7,013 nucleotides of DNA from Marinagarivorans sp. UBA5868. Its GTDB lineage: Bacteria; Pseudomonadota; Gammaproteobacteria; Pseudomonadales; Cellvibrionaceae. A model generated the notes under the pieces. That model was not told where the DNA came from. It worked only from the letters and a program-made list of their open reading frames with translations, and searched no databases. The translations under genes were made by a program, and so were the position numbers. Positions 1-5,892 of the stretch are shown here, piece after piece. The number at the start of each line of letters is the position of its first letter. Positions within the stretch are counted from its first letter, which is position 1. The DNA lies in the NCBI GenBank assembly GCA_002432095.1, contig DJFQ01000227.1, forward strand, positions 35,864 to 42,876, read 5' to 3'.

Positions 1-950
1 GGATGCTCGCCGAGCCACGCCAAAACCAAACTCTGCACCTCACTGATGGAAGCATCATATCCAATGCCAACGGTAAAGCTCTGACGAACGTTGGGGTTGG
101 CGGAGAGATTGGTAATGGGTTCTTTATAAATAATCGTATTGGGAATCTGCACATGATTACCATCCAATGTCATCAGCACCGTGCCACGAGTGGTCATGGC
201 CTCCACCATACCGGTGTAATCGAGGACTTTAATCATATCTCCGAGAACAAAAGGACGCTGAATGCTCAACAAAATGCTGGCGAGAAAATTTTCGGTAATA
301 TCGCGAAATGCGATACCGATAATCAAACCAAGTAAACCGGTACCGCCAATTAACGTTGTGGCAAGACTGCCGAGACCGCTGACAGAAAATACCAAATAAA
401 TGCCGAGTACCAGAACCGGTATGGCCACCATCCGGGCGATAAGGCTGCGCAGCATAAGGCTGTCGACACGTCTAGCCAGCAGCCTGCGTGCAGTTGCCAC
501 CAGACGTTTCGCTAACAACACGCTCAACAGCAAAATTAAAAGGCTTACAATCCATTGGGGAATGTGGCGCAACGCCCGTTGAAATAGTGTCTGCGTCTGA
601 TCGGCGAGCGGAGCAAGGCTCCATGGATTTGGATTCACTATTTGAATTTTATTGACCACCGCGACCACCTCTTCGGTGCGATAGGCGATATTCTCCGCCC
701 AGTCTTTATGCTCACCGCGAGCGGTATTACCTTGTAGAGTCACAATCCCGCTGTTGTTGTGAACCGAAATGTTCTCGAACCACTCGCTCGCCAGCAATAT
801 GGAGCGAATACGGGTTCGCACTGCGTCATCACTCGCCCCCGCTTTAACTGGGATTACCTTTTGCTCCGCGTCAGCGGGATCGGATTGCGCAAGCACTGCC
901 TGTGGCTGGCAAAGCACAAAAAACAAAACGCAAAACCAATATTTCATCAT
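1..950 (-). CDS. BON-domain mechanosensitive channel of the MscS family (3' end beyond window)
   Basis: This reading frame is open from the start codon to the window edge (316 codons), so the C-terminus is missing. Residues 1-21 look like a Sec signal peptide ending VLAQ. Residues about 41-107 fit a BON domain (ILLASEWFENISVHNNSGIVTL region). Membrane helices follow at about 132-150 and 172-190, then the glycine/alanine-rich pore helix at about 194-232 (IGGTGLLGLIIGIAFRD). The MscS beta domain follows (RPFVLGDMIKV, GMVEAM, DGNHVQIPN, ITNLS). Family knowledge: MscS proteins sit in the inner membrane and release solutes on hypo-osmotic shock; BON domains are thought to bind membranes or solutes. 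Two adjacent ATGs (950, 947) are possible; GGAGG at 956-960 lies 5 or 8 nt upstream, which slightly favours the second. It lies 105 bp downstream of the DUF2254 gene on the same strand, so co-transcription is plausible. The family assignment is firm; the gating stimulus is unknown. Confidence 0.93.
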   Translation of the reverse strand, partial: MMKYWFCVLFFVLCQPQAVLAQSDPADAEQKVIPVKAGASDDAVRTRIRSILLASEWFENISVHNNSGIVTLQGNTARGEHKDWAENIAYRTEEVVAVVNKIQIVNPNPWSLAPLADQTQTLFQRALRHIPQWIVSLLILLLSVLLAKRLVATARRLLARRVDSLMLRSLIARMVAIPVLVLGIYLVFSVSGLGSLATTLIGGTGLLGLIIGIAFRDITENFLASILLSIQRPFVLGDMIKVLDYTGMVEAMTTRGTVLMTLDGNHVQIPNTIIYKEPITNLSANPNVRQSFTVGIGYDASISEVQSLVLAWLGEH

Positions 951-968
951 CTTCGCCTCCGTCTGATA

Positions 969-1086
969 CTTTAACCTCTGCTTAACGCTTTAACCTCCGC
1001 TTAACGCTTTAACCTCGGCTGAACGATTTAACTTTTTATAACACTTTAACCTCCACTAACTCTTAGGCTCCGTATAACACTTTAAC
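969..1086. repeat. 19-bp tandem repeat array, unit CTTTAACCTCYGCTTAACG, with degenerate extension
   Basis: Three near-identical 19-bp units lie at 969-987, 988-1006 and 1007-1025. The heptamer CTTTAAC then continues in register with decay: ATTTAAC at 1026, CTTTAAC at 1044 and CTTTAAC at 1080. Spacings are 19, 19, 19, 18 and 36 bp. The 14-mer TATAACACTTTAAC occurs twice, 36 bp apart, at 1037-1050 and 1073-1086. The second copy lies inside the last codons of the DUF2254 gene, so the array starts within a coding end and fills the gap to the MscS gene. On the transcribed strand each unit carries GAGGTTAAAG, and the true ribosome site of the MscS gene (GGAGGCGAAG) looks like a diverged unit. The role is unknown: it could be a regulator site array or simple slippage expansion. 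Confidence 0.8.
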
Positions 1087-2405
1087 AGCGCCAACGCCTG
1101 TTCATGATGCCGCTGGTTAAATGTTTCTATTTCCTCGTTAATGGATGCTCGATCCAGCGCATTTGTCAGGGCTTCGTCGCAGCTGTCTCGCACCGCGATC
1201 GCGTGTCGCACCAACGTCAACGTGCAGTCCTCGTTGCGCAGCATTTGTCGAACTTTGCACATACCATTCAGCAGGTGGCGCATGACGATAGGATCCCGCT
1301 TTGCGTACTCGCGTATGGGAGTTATGTTCTGTCGCAACAGATCGTCGAAGCTCGTGGGCTGCAAGAAGATTCTTGCGGCACCCTTTTTGTCGTTCAAAAT
1401 ACAGATTTCTTCGCTGGAGCACTTTTCAATGAAGAGCATCACCAGCATATCGATTGCTTTAATGGCGGTAGCCGGATCGTTGATGCCCGGGCTCAATGAC
1501 TTAACGGCCACTTCCGAAATTTGCTTGAAGCCGAAGCTGTAATGATCGCCGAGACGTTCCTGTGGATAAAAGAGAAAACACTGATGAACCTTTTCCGCAA
1601 TCGTCTGATCCAGTTCTTTATTGACTCTGACGTAGGGCGCATTGGCCACATAAAAATAGCCAATGCGGTCCGTCATTTGAAGCTGTACATCGTATTCACA
1701 ACACAAACGCAACAATTCGTCTTCCTGAATCCACTTCAAATATCCCGCGCAGGGCGCGTTTAGGGTCGACCAACCACTGGTATCCGGTTCGATGAATTTT
1801 TCTGCGCCGAGGCTTTTACGAAGTTTTGACAACGTCTGTTGCAGCAAGCGATCAAGAATGTGATCTACCTGAATCGCCTGACTGATGGAATGAATAAAAT
1901 AGGCAAAAAGCGCCAAACAAGCCAAACCAAAGCACAAGCCGACAAGAATACCAAATCCAGGAATACGCCGCTCATCTGCATCCGGGTGAATATTCAGAAT
2001 CAGCATCAGACAAAAGCAGATCGTCCCCAGATAAACGCCCATTACTACCTGATTATCCTTAGCGGTAATCAACCCAGGCAGTAACCGTGGTGACAAATTC
2101 GCTGATGCCTGGTTGAGCACCACCATCACCATGGAAAAACTAAACACCATCAGGGAAATAGTGGATGCCACCAACGTGCCCAATACCAAACGGCCGTCTT
2201 CCTCGCTTTCCACCATAACCACATCCATGGATTCCTTAATGTCCATCAACCAAGGCTGATATTCCACCCAAATAAGCAGCAACGCCAATACGATAAAAGC
2301 CAGCGCAATAATCGTAGGAAAAAAAGCGATGCTCCCGGTAACTCTCCGCAACCACTGTTTAACGGCCAAACGGGGATTTTGCACAACAGGCTCCCTCTGC
2401 TTCAT
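1056..2405 (-). CDS. DUF2254 family inner-membrane protein
   Basis: The 449-residue product has a short basic N-terminus, then four predicted membrane helices at about 24-46, 72-97, 118-138 and 148-172, and a long soluble C-terminal region. The sequence SPGINDPATAIKAID (305-319) and the preceding GDHYSFGFKQISEVAVKSLSP context are what I recognise as the hallmark of DUF2254. The length fits the family (about 420-450 residues). No biochemical function is established for this family, so none is assigned. The ATG at 2405 has no strong Shine-Dalgarno sequence upstream (only weak purine runs), but no better start keeps the N-terminal helix. It is the upstream gene of a likely two-gene unit with the BON-MscS channel, which suggests an envelope or osmotic-stress role. 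That is inference from neighbourhood only. The last codons overlap a repeat array. Confidence 0.92.
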   Translation of the reverse strand: MKQREPVVQNPRLAVKQWLRRVTGSIAFFPTIIALAFIVLALLLIWVEYQPWLMDIKESMDVVMVESEEDGRLVLGTLVASTISLMVFSFSMVMVVLNQASANLSPRLLPGLITAKDNQVVMGVYLGTICFCLMLILNIHPDADERRIPGFGILVGLCFGLACLALFAYFIHSISQAIQVDHILDRLLQQTLSKLRKSLGAEKFIEPDTSGWSTLNAPCAGYLKWIQEDELLRLCCEYDVQLQMTDRIGYFYVANAPYVRVNKELDQTIAEKVHQCFLFYPQERLGDHYSFGFKQISEVAVKSLSPGINDPATAIKAIDMLVMLFIEKCSSEEICILNDKKGAARIFLQPTSFDDLLRQNITPIREYAKRDPIVMRHLLNGMCKVRQMLRNEDCTLTLVRHAIAVRDSCDEALTNALDRASINEEIETFNQRHHEQALALLKCYTEPKS

Positions 2406-2454
2406 TGAACTAGAGGAAACAATGTCTGCAGAATTAGTGCCAGGCTAGGCAGCG

Positions 2455-2460
2455 TCTATA
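2455..2460 (-). promoter_or_regulatory. Possible -10 element for the DUF2254 gene
   Basis: On the minus strand the hexamer TATAGA sits about 50 nt upstream of the DUF2254 start codon in an A/T-rich stretch (ATCTTCTTTTATAGAC). The -35 region is poor (TTCTAC at 18-bp spacing). It is the only reasonable sigma-70-like candidate I found in the upstream gap. Confidence 0.25.
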
Positions 2461-2550
2461 AAAGAAGATTTTTGGTGGGTAGAAGCCTGAGAGGCGCTAC
2501 GTAACGAGTGCAACTGGGGACAGCCTTACAAGGGATTTAGAAAAAATTGC

Positions 2551-2604
2551 CCCTTCGATTCGCTCAGGGACCTCTAAACTGGTGGCTGAGCGAAGTCGAA
2601 GCCC
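2551..2604. repeat. REPIN-like inverted pair of the TTCGACTTCGCTCA repeat family
   Basis: Two oppositely oriented copies are separated by 10 bp. The left copy (2551-2570) reads CCCTTCGATTCGCTCAGGGA, one base shorter than the consensus. The right copy (2581-2604) is the 24-bp form starting GGTGGCTGAGCGAAGTCGAA and ending GCCC, identical to copies at 5755-5778 and 6284-6307. Each copy has short complementary arms (CCCT/AGGG and GGCT/AGCC) around a common core. Degenerate repeat-like sequence continues to about 2660. No nuclease gene is present here, so this would be a non-autonomous, dispersed copy of the family seen around the GIY-YIG gene. Confidence 0.8.
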
Positions 2605-2684
2605 AGTAAGGCTCATCGCTCAGGGCGCCGCCTTCGCCCCGTCAGGAACCGATCCTTCTACTCCAGGACCGCAAGAGGATCTTG

Positions 2685-2966
2685 TTAATAAGCCCAGCTA
2701 TTATGAGAAAGCGGCATTTGATTCAGCAGATTCCGTCGCTCGCGCCAATCAGGTAAATATTTATCCATCAACATGCGACAGCGCTCACTGTGATTGCGCT
2801 CCAGCAAATGCACAAGCTCATGTACCGGGATATATTCCAAACATTCCGGCGGCTTTTTGGCGAGTTCCAGATTGAGCCAAATGCGCTGTGATTGAGTATT
2901 GCAGCTGCCCCATTTGGTTTTCATTTTTTTGATCCTGAAAAGCTCGGTGTGAAATAACTCCGAGAA
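2685..2966 (-). pseudogene. YgjP-type (DUF45) zinc metalloprotease, 5'-truncated remnant
   Basis: The reading frame from ATG 2924 to 2685 encodes the C-terminal third of a YgjP/DUF45 metal-dependent protease. It has KMKTKWGSCN, then RIWLNLELAKKPPECLEYI, the zinc motif HELVH (residues 35-39 of this frame) with a further His at 45, and the family's typical ending PLSHNSWAY. Intact members are roughly 230 residues, so about 150 N-terminal residues are missing. Family-like sequence continues upstream of the ATG in the same frame (ELFRIKK), up to an in-frame TAG at 2967-2969. The ATG is therefore an internal Met and not a true start. No other fragment of the N-terminus is visible in the window. 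Cys49 (SERC) falls where I would expect an aromatic residue, which may be drift. Most likely it is non-functional; a stable C-terminal product is possible but unlikely. Confidence 0.8.
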
Positions 2967-3023
2967 CTAGCCCACCCTTAGTGGTTCTGGAAAGTGACCT
3001 TTCGAACTGACTCTTAGTTCTCG
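2961..3023. repeat. 9-bp inverted repeat with nested hairpin at the ygjP-remnant/peptidase junction
   Basis: CGAGAACTA (2961-2969) and TAGTTCTCG (3015-3023) are perfect inverted copies 45 bp apart. Between them lies a smaller hairpin: GTTC (2984-2987) and GAAAG (2990-2994) pair with CTTTC (2999-3003) and GAAC (3004-3007). The right arm covers the stop codon of the peptidase gene, and the left arm overlaps the stop codon that interrupts the ygjP remnant. It could end transcription of the peptidase gene, but there is no T-run, or it may mark a recombination scar. Confidence 0.5.
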
Positions 3024-3694
3024 CACGGCACAATGAAATCAACATGATAGTGTTCATCATGTCGCACCCAAGATGGCTTTTTTGAAAGATTGATATTTTG
3101 TCGCAAATAGTCTGCATACTGCGTTGCAAATAGCCCCTGCTGCAATTGCGGATCGAAAATGACTCGCCAAGTCGAATGACCACGTGCTTTAGCAGCCTTA
3201 TCCAGCGCGACCAAATGCGCCGCAAGAGCCTCGTAGTCGATTCTGAATTCTTTGTAGAGCCCCTTATTGTCAAACTCAATATCGTAGCCAAACCGGTTTA
3301 CTGGATTTGTAGGCAAATGAACTGACTCATTTTCCTTATTAATCACCGGCGTCATAAAGTCAACGGAAAGCCCATTCCGATGAGTTTTATGCGGCTTAAA
3401 TTGCCCGCCGGTTTTAAATCCTGTTTCCGCGTATTTATAAACCTTCAACGGCTGTTCCCGCTCCAGCAACGCATAAGCCTCCACCACAATCTCCCGCACC
3501 TCCGAATGCACATAAGTCCGGCCTGCCGCTCGTGCGATATTGCTGTAAGTAACAAAATTGGGACCGCTGCGCGGCAGCTCGACGCCGTTTTCCAACCGGC
3601 CGTTAGCTGTAGTGCCGTGGCAGGTGCTATCGGCTGCAATGACCAGGATAGGCGAGAGTAAAAGATAGATTAAGCAATATTTCATAAAACCCAT
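3014..3694 (-). CDS. Exported LAS-type (M74/MepA-like) peptidoglycan endopeptidase
   Basis: The 226-residue product begins with a Sec signal peptide (KYCLIYLLLSPILVIA, cleavage near residue 20). The mature part contains the zinc signature of LAS peptidases: His105-x6-Asp112 in THRNGLSVDF, and the C-terminal RHDEHYHVDF with His215-x-His217 and His212. MepA (penicillin-insensitive murein endopeptidase) has the same arrangement, ending in a RHDDHFHV-type motif, so cleavage of peptidoglycan cross-links in the periplasm is the expected role. Cys25 and Cys224 could form a disulfide. LENGVELPRSGPNF and RTYVHSEVREIVVEAY match a subfamily that I recognise as annotated this way but not by a gene name. 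Starts at 3694 or 3685 are both possible; neither has a strong ribosome site, and an AGAG lies upstream of the first. It is transcribed away from the papain-fold/lipoprotein pair, so a shared function is only suggested. Substrate is unproven. Confidence 0.82.
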   Translation of the reverse strand: MGFMKYCLIYLLLSPILVIAADSTCHGTTANGRLENGVELPRSGPNFVTYSNIARAAGRTYVHSEVREIVVEAYALLEREQPLKVYKYAETGFKTGGQFKPHKTHRNGLSVDFMTPVINKENESVHLPTNPVNRFGYDIEFDNKGLYKEFRIDYEALAAHLVALDKAAKARGHSTWRVIFDPQLQQGLFATQYADYLRQNINLSKKPSWVRHDEHYHVDFIVPCEN

Positions 3695-3870
3695 TGTATT
3701 GCTCTGCAGTGTTGATTAGCACGTCGCTCGTTCAGCACAGTATCATATGGCCTATGCTTGAGCCGCCGAATTCTACGCCCATGCAAGCGCCCTTACACCT
3801 CCTTGTAGACTTGGGATCTCTTGGTTTGCTAGCATCCGCGAAGCACTAATGACACACGGAGGTTCTTTCC
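3695..3870. other. Divergent intergenic region between the peptidase and the papain-fold gene
   Basis: This 176-bp gap must hold both promoters. For the minus-strand peptidase gene a TATGAT hexamer (3742-3747) is a candidate -10, with a poor -35. For the plus-strand gene TGCTAGCAT (3827-3835) resembles an extended -10, again without a convincing -35 at correct spacing. I see no operator palindrome or riboswitch. Confidence 0.35.
3858..3862 (+). promoter_or_regulatory. Strong Shine-Dalgarno site GGAGG for the papain-fold gene
   Basis: GGAGG lies 8 nt upstream of the ATG at 3871 and fixes this start. It is one of the two strongest ribosome sites in the window and implies good expression. The downstream lipoprotein gene has no such site. 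Confidence 0.8.
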
Positions 3871-4557
3871 ATGCCAGACATAGCGATTCCAATTGTTTTT
3901 CCTGATTATCTGATTGCCGTCAATACTCCTAAAACCAAGGTCAAAGTACCTGATCTTATTCCCGGGTTTGATTTGTTTCCCGACTCCATTGTTATTCCGG
4001 AAACAAAAAACAAACTGCCAGAGCTAGGACACGCCGGAATTTTGTTTATTAATGGCGCGTCTGGAACCACCAAATATTACGAATATGGAAGATATGCCAG
4101 TTCGGATGGGAATGTCAGAAAGCTACCTATTCGTGATGTAACCATGGCGGCTGATGGCCATCCCAGCAAAGCCTCCCTCCTATATACGCTAAGCCAAATA
4201 TCTGCAGGCTCCGGTCAGAACGGACGCATATTGGGCGCCTATATTCAAGTCCCCGGAAAATTTAAGGCCATGCTCGATTACGCCCAAAAAAGAATGGCCG
4301 AAAACTCGAATCCCAATCGAAAAAAATATGAATTGATGAGCAACAGTTGCAATCATTTTATGAAAGGGGTGCTCGATACAGCAGGAGTGGATACGCCCTA
4401 CATGCTTGATCCACGTCCTAATTCCTACATAGAGGAAATTCGCGTAGATTTCCCCAAGCTCGATTATTCCCGGGCCGAACACAAGCTTGTTGTCGAAAAT
4501 CCACCAGCATCTTTGGCCTCGCTCATTAGAGTCCATGCACAACCTGCTGCAGTATAG
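3871..4557 (+). CDS. Putative papain-fold (permuted NlpC/P60-like) effector protein
   Basis: The product has 228 residues and no cleavable signal peptide; the N-terminus is proline- and isoleucine-rich (MPDIAIPIVFPDYLIAV). Two blocks stand out. One is GHAGILFINGASGTTKYYEYGRY with His54. The other is ELMSNSCNHFMKGVLDTAGV with Cys160 followed by Asn-His. The order His first and then Cys before the helix is that of permuted papain-like folds (LRAT, PPPDE and some NlpC/P60-like amidases, which often read NCxHF). Such proteins cleave peptide, amide or ester bonds. I recognise the GHAG/KYYEYGRY pattern from proteins annotated as candidate type VI secretion effectors, but cannot verify that here. 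A lipoprotein gene starts 4 bp after the stop codon, the usual layout of a cell-wall-targeting effector and its immunity lipoprotein. No VgrG, PAAR or Hcp gene is in the window. A housekeeping papain-like enzyme is the alternative. Confidence 0.7.
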   Translation: MPDIAIPIVFPDYLIAVNTPKTKVKVPDLIPGFDLFPDSIVIPETKNKLPELGHAGILFINGASGTTKYYEYGRYASSDGNVRKLPIRDVTMAADGHPSKASLLYTLSQISAGSGQNGRILGAYIQVPGKFKAMLDYAQKRMAENSNPNRKKYELMSNSCNHFMKGVLDTAGVDTPYMLDPRPNSYIEEIRVDFPKLDYSRAEHKLVVENPPASLASLIRVHAQPAAV

Positions 4558-4561
4558 TCAA

Positions 4562-4906
4562 ATGAAACTCCGATTACTTTTTCTAGTTCTGATTGCTAAT
4601 CTTCTCGCATGCTCACTGGAGACTGTTGAAAAGACAGGCCCAGACAACAGTTGGTGGCTAGGCGGTGATGATGGAGGCGTATTCGTAAAAATCACAGACG
4701 ACGCCAATCCAAACGACAAAATCTACAACGGCGCTATCTACTTCGAGAGTAATGAAAAAATTTGGTATAAAGGCCCGTTCCGCCTCCAAGGGGGGATTCA
4801 GTTTTCCCCAGAACATCGCGACCAGTATTTATTCTGGGATGGCGAGAAGCTGCACTTACGGGATTCTTCGTATCTGGAGCCGACTGAGCCAATCCCGCCT
4901 TTGTAG
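4562..4906 (+). CDS. Small outer-membrane-type lipoprotein, candidate immunity protein
   Basis: The 114-residue product starts with MKLRLLFLVLIANLLACS. This is a type II signal peptide with lipobox LLAC, so Cys17 is expected to be lipidated. Serine at +2 (not Asp) predicts sorting to the outer membrane. The mature part is short, polar and acidic, with several tryptophans and beta-rich patterns (WWLGGDDGGVFVKI, GAIYFESNEKIWYKG). I do not recognise the family. An upstream in-frame ATG at 4487 would put 25 extra residues before the lipobox and overlap the upstream gene, so the ATG at 4562 is preferred. The 4-nt gap after the preceding stop, with no good ribosome site of its own, points to translational coupling with the papain-fold gene. 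From that I infer a neutralising partner acting in the periplasm. Function is not shown by sequence. Confidence 0.75.
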   Translation: MKLRLLFLVLIANLLACSLETVEKTGPDNSWWLGGDDGGVFVKITDDANPNDKIYNGAIYFESNEKIWYKGPFRLQGGIQFSPEHRDQYLFWDGEKLHLRDSSYLEPTEPIPPL

Positions 4907-5157
4907 AGATGTCCTGCTCAATACCGGCTGGAGCTTTACGCCGTAGGCGCCACGCTGATGAGTTGCTTGATTCGGCAGTACTTGACGAATCAATGCAGGC
5001 GGATATTCGGGTCTTCTATTTAGCTCGTAAGCCTGACAAGGTGTCCGCCCGAAAGGCACCATGCTTCTCGATCTAATGGTGCGTTATCGTGCCACCACAT
5101 CAAATGAACCAGCTCTTGCGTTAGGCACCGCCGCCCTACACGAAAACGTCTCGCAAC
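4907..5157. other. Non-coding or decayed region with nested inverted repeats
   Basis: No convincing gene is present. A 7-bp hairpin, GCACCAT (5056-5062) with ATGGTGC (5076-5082), is nested inside an outer imperfect inverted repeat, GCCTGACAAG (5031-5040) with CTTGCGTTAGGC (5115-5126). On the minus strand the frame of the darG remnant continues past its stop for about 45 codons (LTQELVHLMWWHDNAP and following). I do not recognise that sequence and it has no start. The outer arms resemble integron attC boxes (GCCTAAC and GTCAGGC on the minus strand) but only weakly. Confidence 0.4.
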
Positions 5158-5419
5158 TTATATTCCCGCCACCACCTGAGCCGCCAGCGAAATCTGCCGT
5201 GGGGTGAACTGGCGCTTGCGAGAGTTCCATTGGTAAATTTTCTCGGTAATTGCCTCCGGCGTTTTTCCCGATTCTTGCTTGATTACCCAGTGAGTCGTTG
5301 CCAAAAGTTCAAGACCAAAGGGTGATTCAAAGCCCCGCGACCAGATTTGCTACTCGGTCGAAGCGTTCCTGGGTTTGCGGGTGTGCTTGCAGAAATTCTT
5401 CTGCTTCATTCACGGCCCC
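5158..5419 (-). pseudogene. darG: DarG-like antitoxin, C-terminal remnant with frameshift
   Basis: The minus strand encodes NEAEEFLQAHPQTQERF and DRVANLVAG, then breaks frame at a GGGG run (plus-strand cccc 5333-5336). Removing one G restores a continuous reading through FESPFGLELLATTHWV and YQWNSRKRQFTPRQISLAAQ to a TAA at 5160-5158. The pattern 'RVA-L-GFESPFGLELLATxHWV ... W-SRK--F' is what I recognise as the C-terminal domain of DarG, the antitoxin of the DarTG DNA ADP-ribosylation system. The N-terminal macrodomain that removes ADP-ribose from DNA is absent. The fragment is fused in frame to a darT piece upstream, and the frameshift stops translation at 5329-5327. Inactive as an antitoxin hydrolase. 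The identification rests on memory of the family and needs a profile search. Confidence 0.6.
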
Positions 5420-5569
5420 GGCTTGCTTAGCTTCTTTGCAATTTTGCCGCTGGCATGCATTGATTGCATCCCAATTCAGCTCTCCAAGCTGCGCCAGATC
5501 GGCGCGGCCTTCAAAGTAATAGGAACCAGCATTCGATAGTGTGAAAGCCCGACGTATCTCAGGTCCGTC
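5420..5569 (-). pseudogene. darT: DarT-like (DUF4433) toxin, internal fragment
   Basis: About 50 codons on the minus strand read AFTLSNAGSYYFEGRADLAQ, LGELNWDAINA and CKEAKQA. This resembles the stretch of DarT (DUF4433) running from the S/RNA block through ADLxQLxxLNWDAI to the CKEGKQAEFL motif. DarT ADP-ribosylates thymidine in single-stranded DNA using NAD+. Here the NAD-binding N-terminus is missing. The sequence switches to DarG-like right after KQA, so the Glu of KQAEFL, which I believe is catalytic, is lost. A TGA (5572-5570) closes the frame just upstream. No start codon or ribosome site is visible. I interpret this as a deletion that joined the middle of darT to the 3' part of darG. 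Confidence 0.5.
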
Positions 5570-5577
5570 TCATCACT

Positions 5578-5634
5578 CAGCTCGTCGCAGCGGAACTAGA
5601 GAGAGGAGTAAAGCGTGTTTTTTTTGATGGCCAT
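5578..5634 (-). pseudogene. hsdM: hsdM (type I methyltransferase subunit) N-terminal remnant
   Basis: From ATG 5634 the minus strand reads MAIKKNTLYSSL, stop (TAG 5598-5596), FRCDEL. HsdM proteins commonly begin MAIKKxxLYSSLWxSCDELRGGMD. The TAG stands exactly where the conserved Trp (TGG) is expected, so a single G-to-A change explains the stop, and CDEL follows in the same frame. Homology ends after CDEL and darT-like sequence begins about 8 bp further on. HsdM is the DNA methyltransferase subunit of type I restriction-modification. Only about 19 codons survive here, so the gene is dead. The order hsdM-darT-darG on one strand suggests a former combined defence operon. Confidence 0.55.
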
Positions 5635-5696
5635 TTATTAACTTTCCGGGGTTCTTTTTTGTTTAGTGTGATTTGGGTGGATTCTTGTAAATGGCT

Positions 5697-5746
5697 CCCT
5701 TCGACTTAGTTTCGGCTTCGCTCAACCTAAACGCTCACGGACAGGG
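5697..5746 (+). repeat. Left long-form repeat (terminal inverted repeat)
   Basis: It starts CCCTTCGACTTAGTTTCGGC, continues through CTTCGCTCAACCTAAACGCTCA and ends in CAGGG, so the outer arms CCCT/AGGG can pair. It matches the right end (6470-6432) inverted and the long form at 5787-5830 in direct orientation. Confidence 0.8.
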
Positions 5747-5754
5747 TTTAACCA

Positions 5755-5892
5755 GGTGGCTGAGCGAAGTCGAAGCCCGCACAATTCCCTTCGACTTCAT
5801 TTTGACAAGCTCAATGCAAGCGCTCAGGGAACGGATTTGCCCTCGCTCACGAATCGCTCTCTGAGCCAGCAGGCTGGGCGGAGTCGAAGCCC
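5755..5892. repeat. Left internal repeat cluster
   Basis: There are three copies. (a) 5755-5778 is the 24-bp form with GGCT/AGCC arms, identical to 2581-2604 and 6284-6307. (b) 5787-5830 is a 44-bp long form with CCCT/AGGG arms; it equals the 21-bp short form with 23 bp more in the middle. (c) 5872-5892 is a diverged GGCT/AGCC form inside the coding end of the nuclease gene. Orientation alternates. Confidence 0.8.

Noticed and set aside
1104..1542. Plus-strand open frames of about 130 codons opposite the DUF2254 gene
   Set aside because: They lie antisense to a well-supported membrane protein gene, show no recognisable motif and lack ribosome sites.
2582..2875. Plus-strand open frame of 97 codons
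   Set aside because: It is built from the repeat pair and the antisense of the ygjP remnant; its composition is not protein-like.
2818..3291. Minus-strand open frame of 157 codons overlapping the peptidase gene
   Set aside because: It is an alternative frame of the M74-like gene, whose own frame carries the signal peptide and zinc motifs.
4856..5062. Minus-strand open frame of 68 codons
   Set aside because: It overlaps the lipoprotein 3' end in antisense, has no ribosome site and no recognised family.
5298..5519. Plus-strand open frame of 73 codons
   Set aside because: It is antisense to the darT/darG remnant, which gives the recognisable protein pattern on the other strand.
5611..5660. 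T-runs at 5618-5625 and 5655-5660 as intrinsic terminators
   Set aside because: No stable GC hairpin precedes either run in the right position on either strand.
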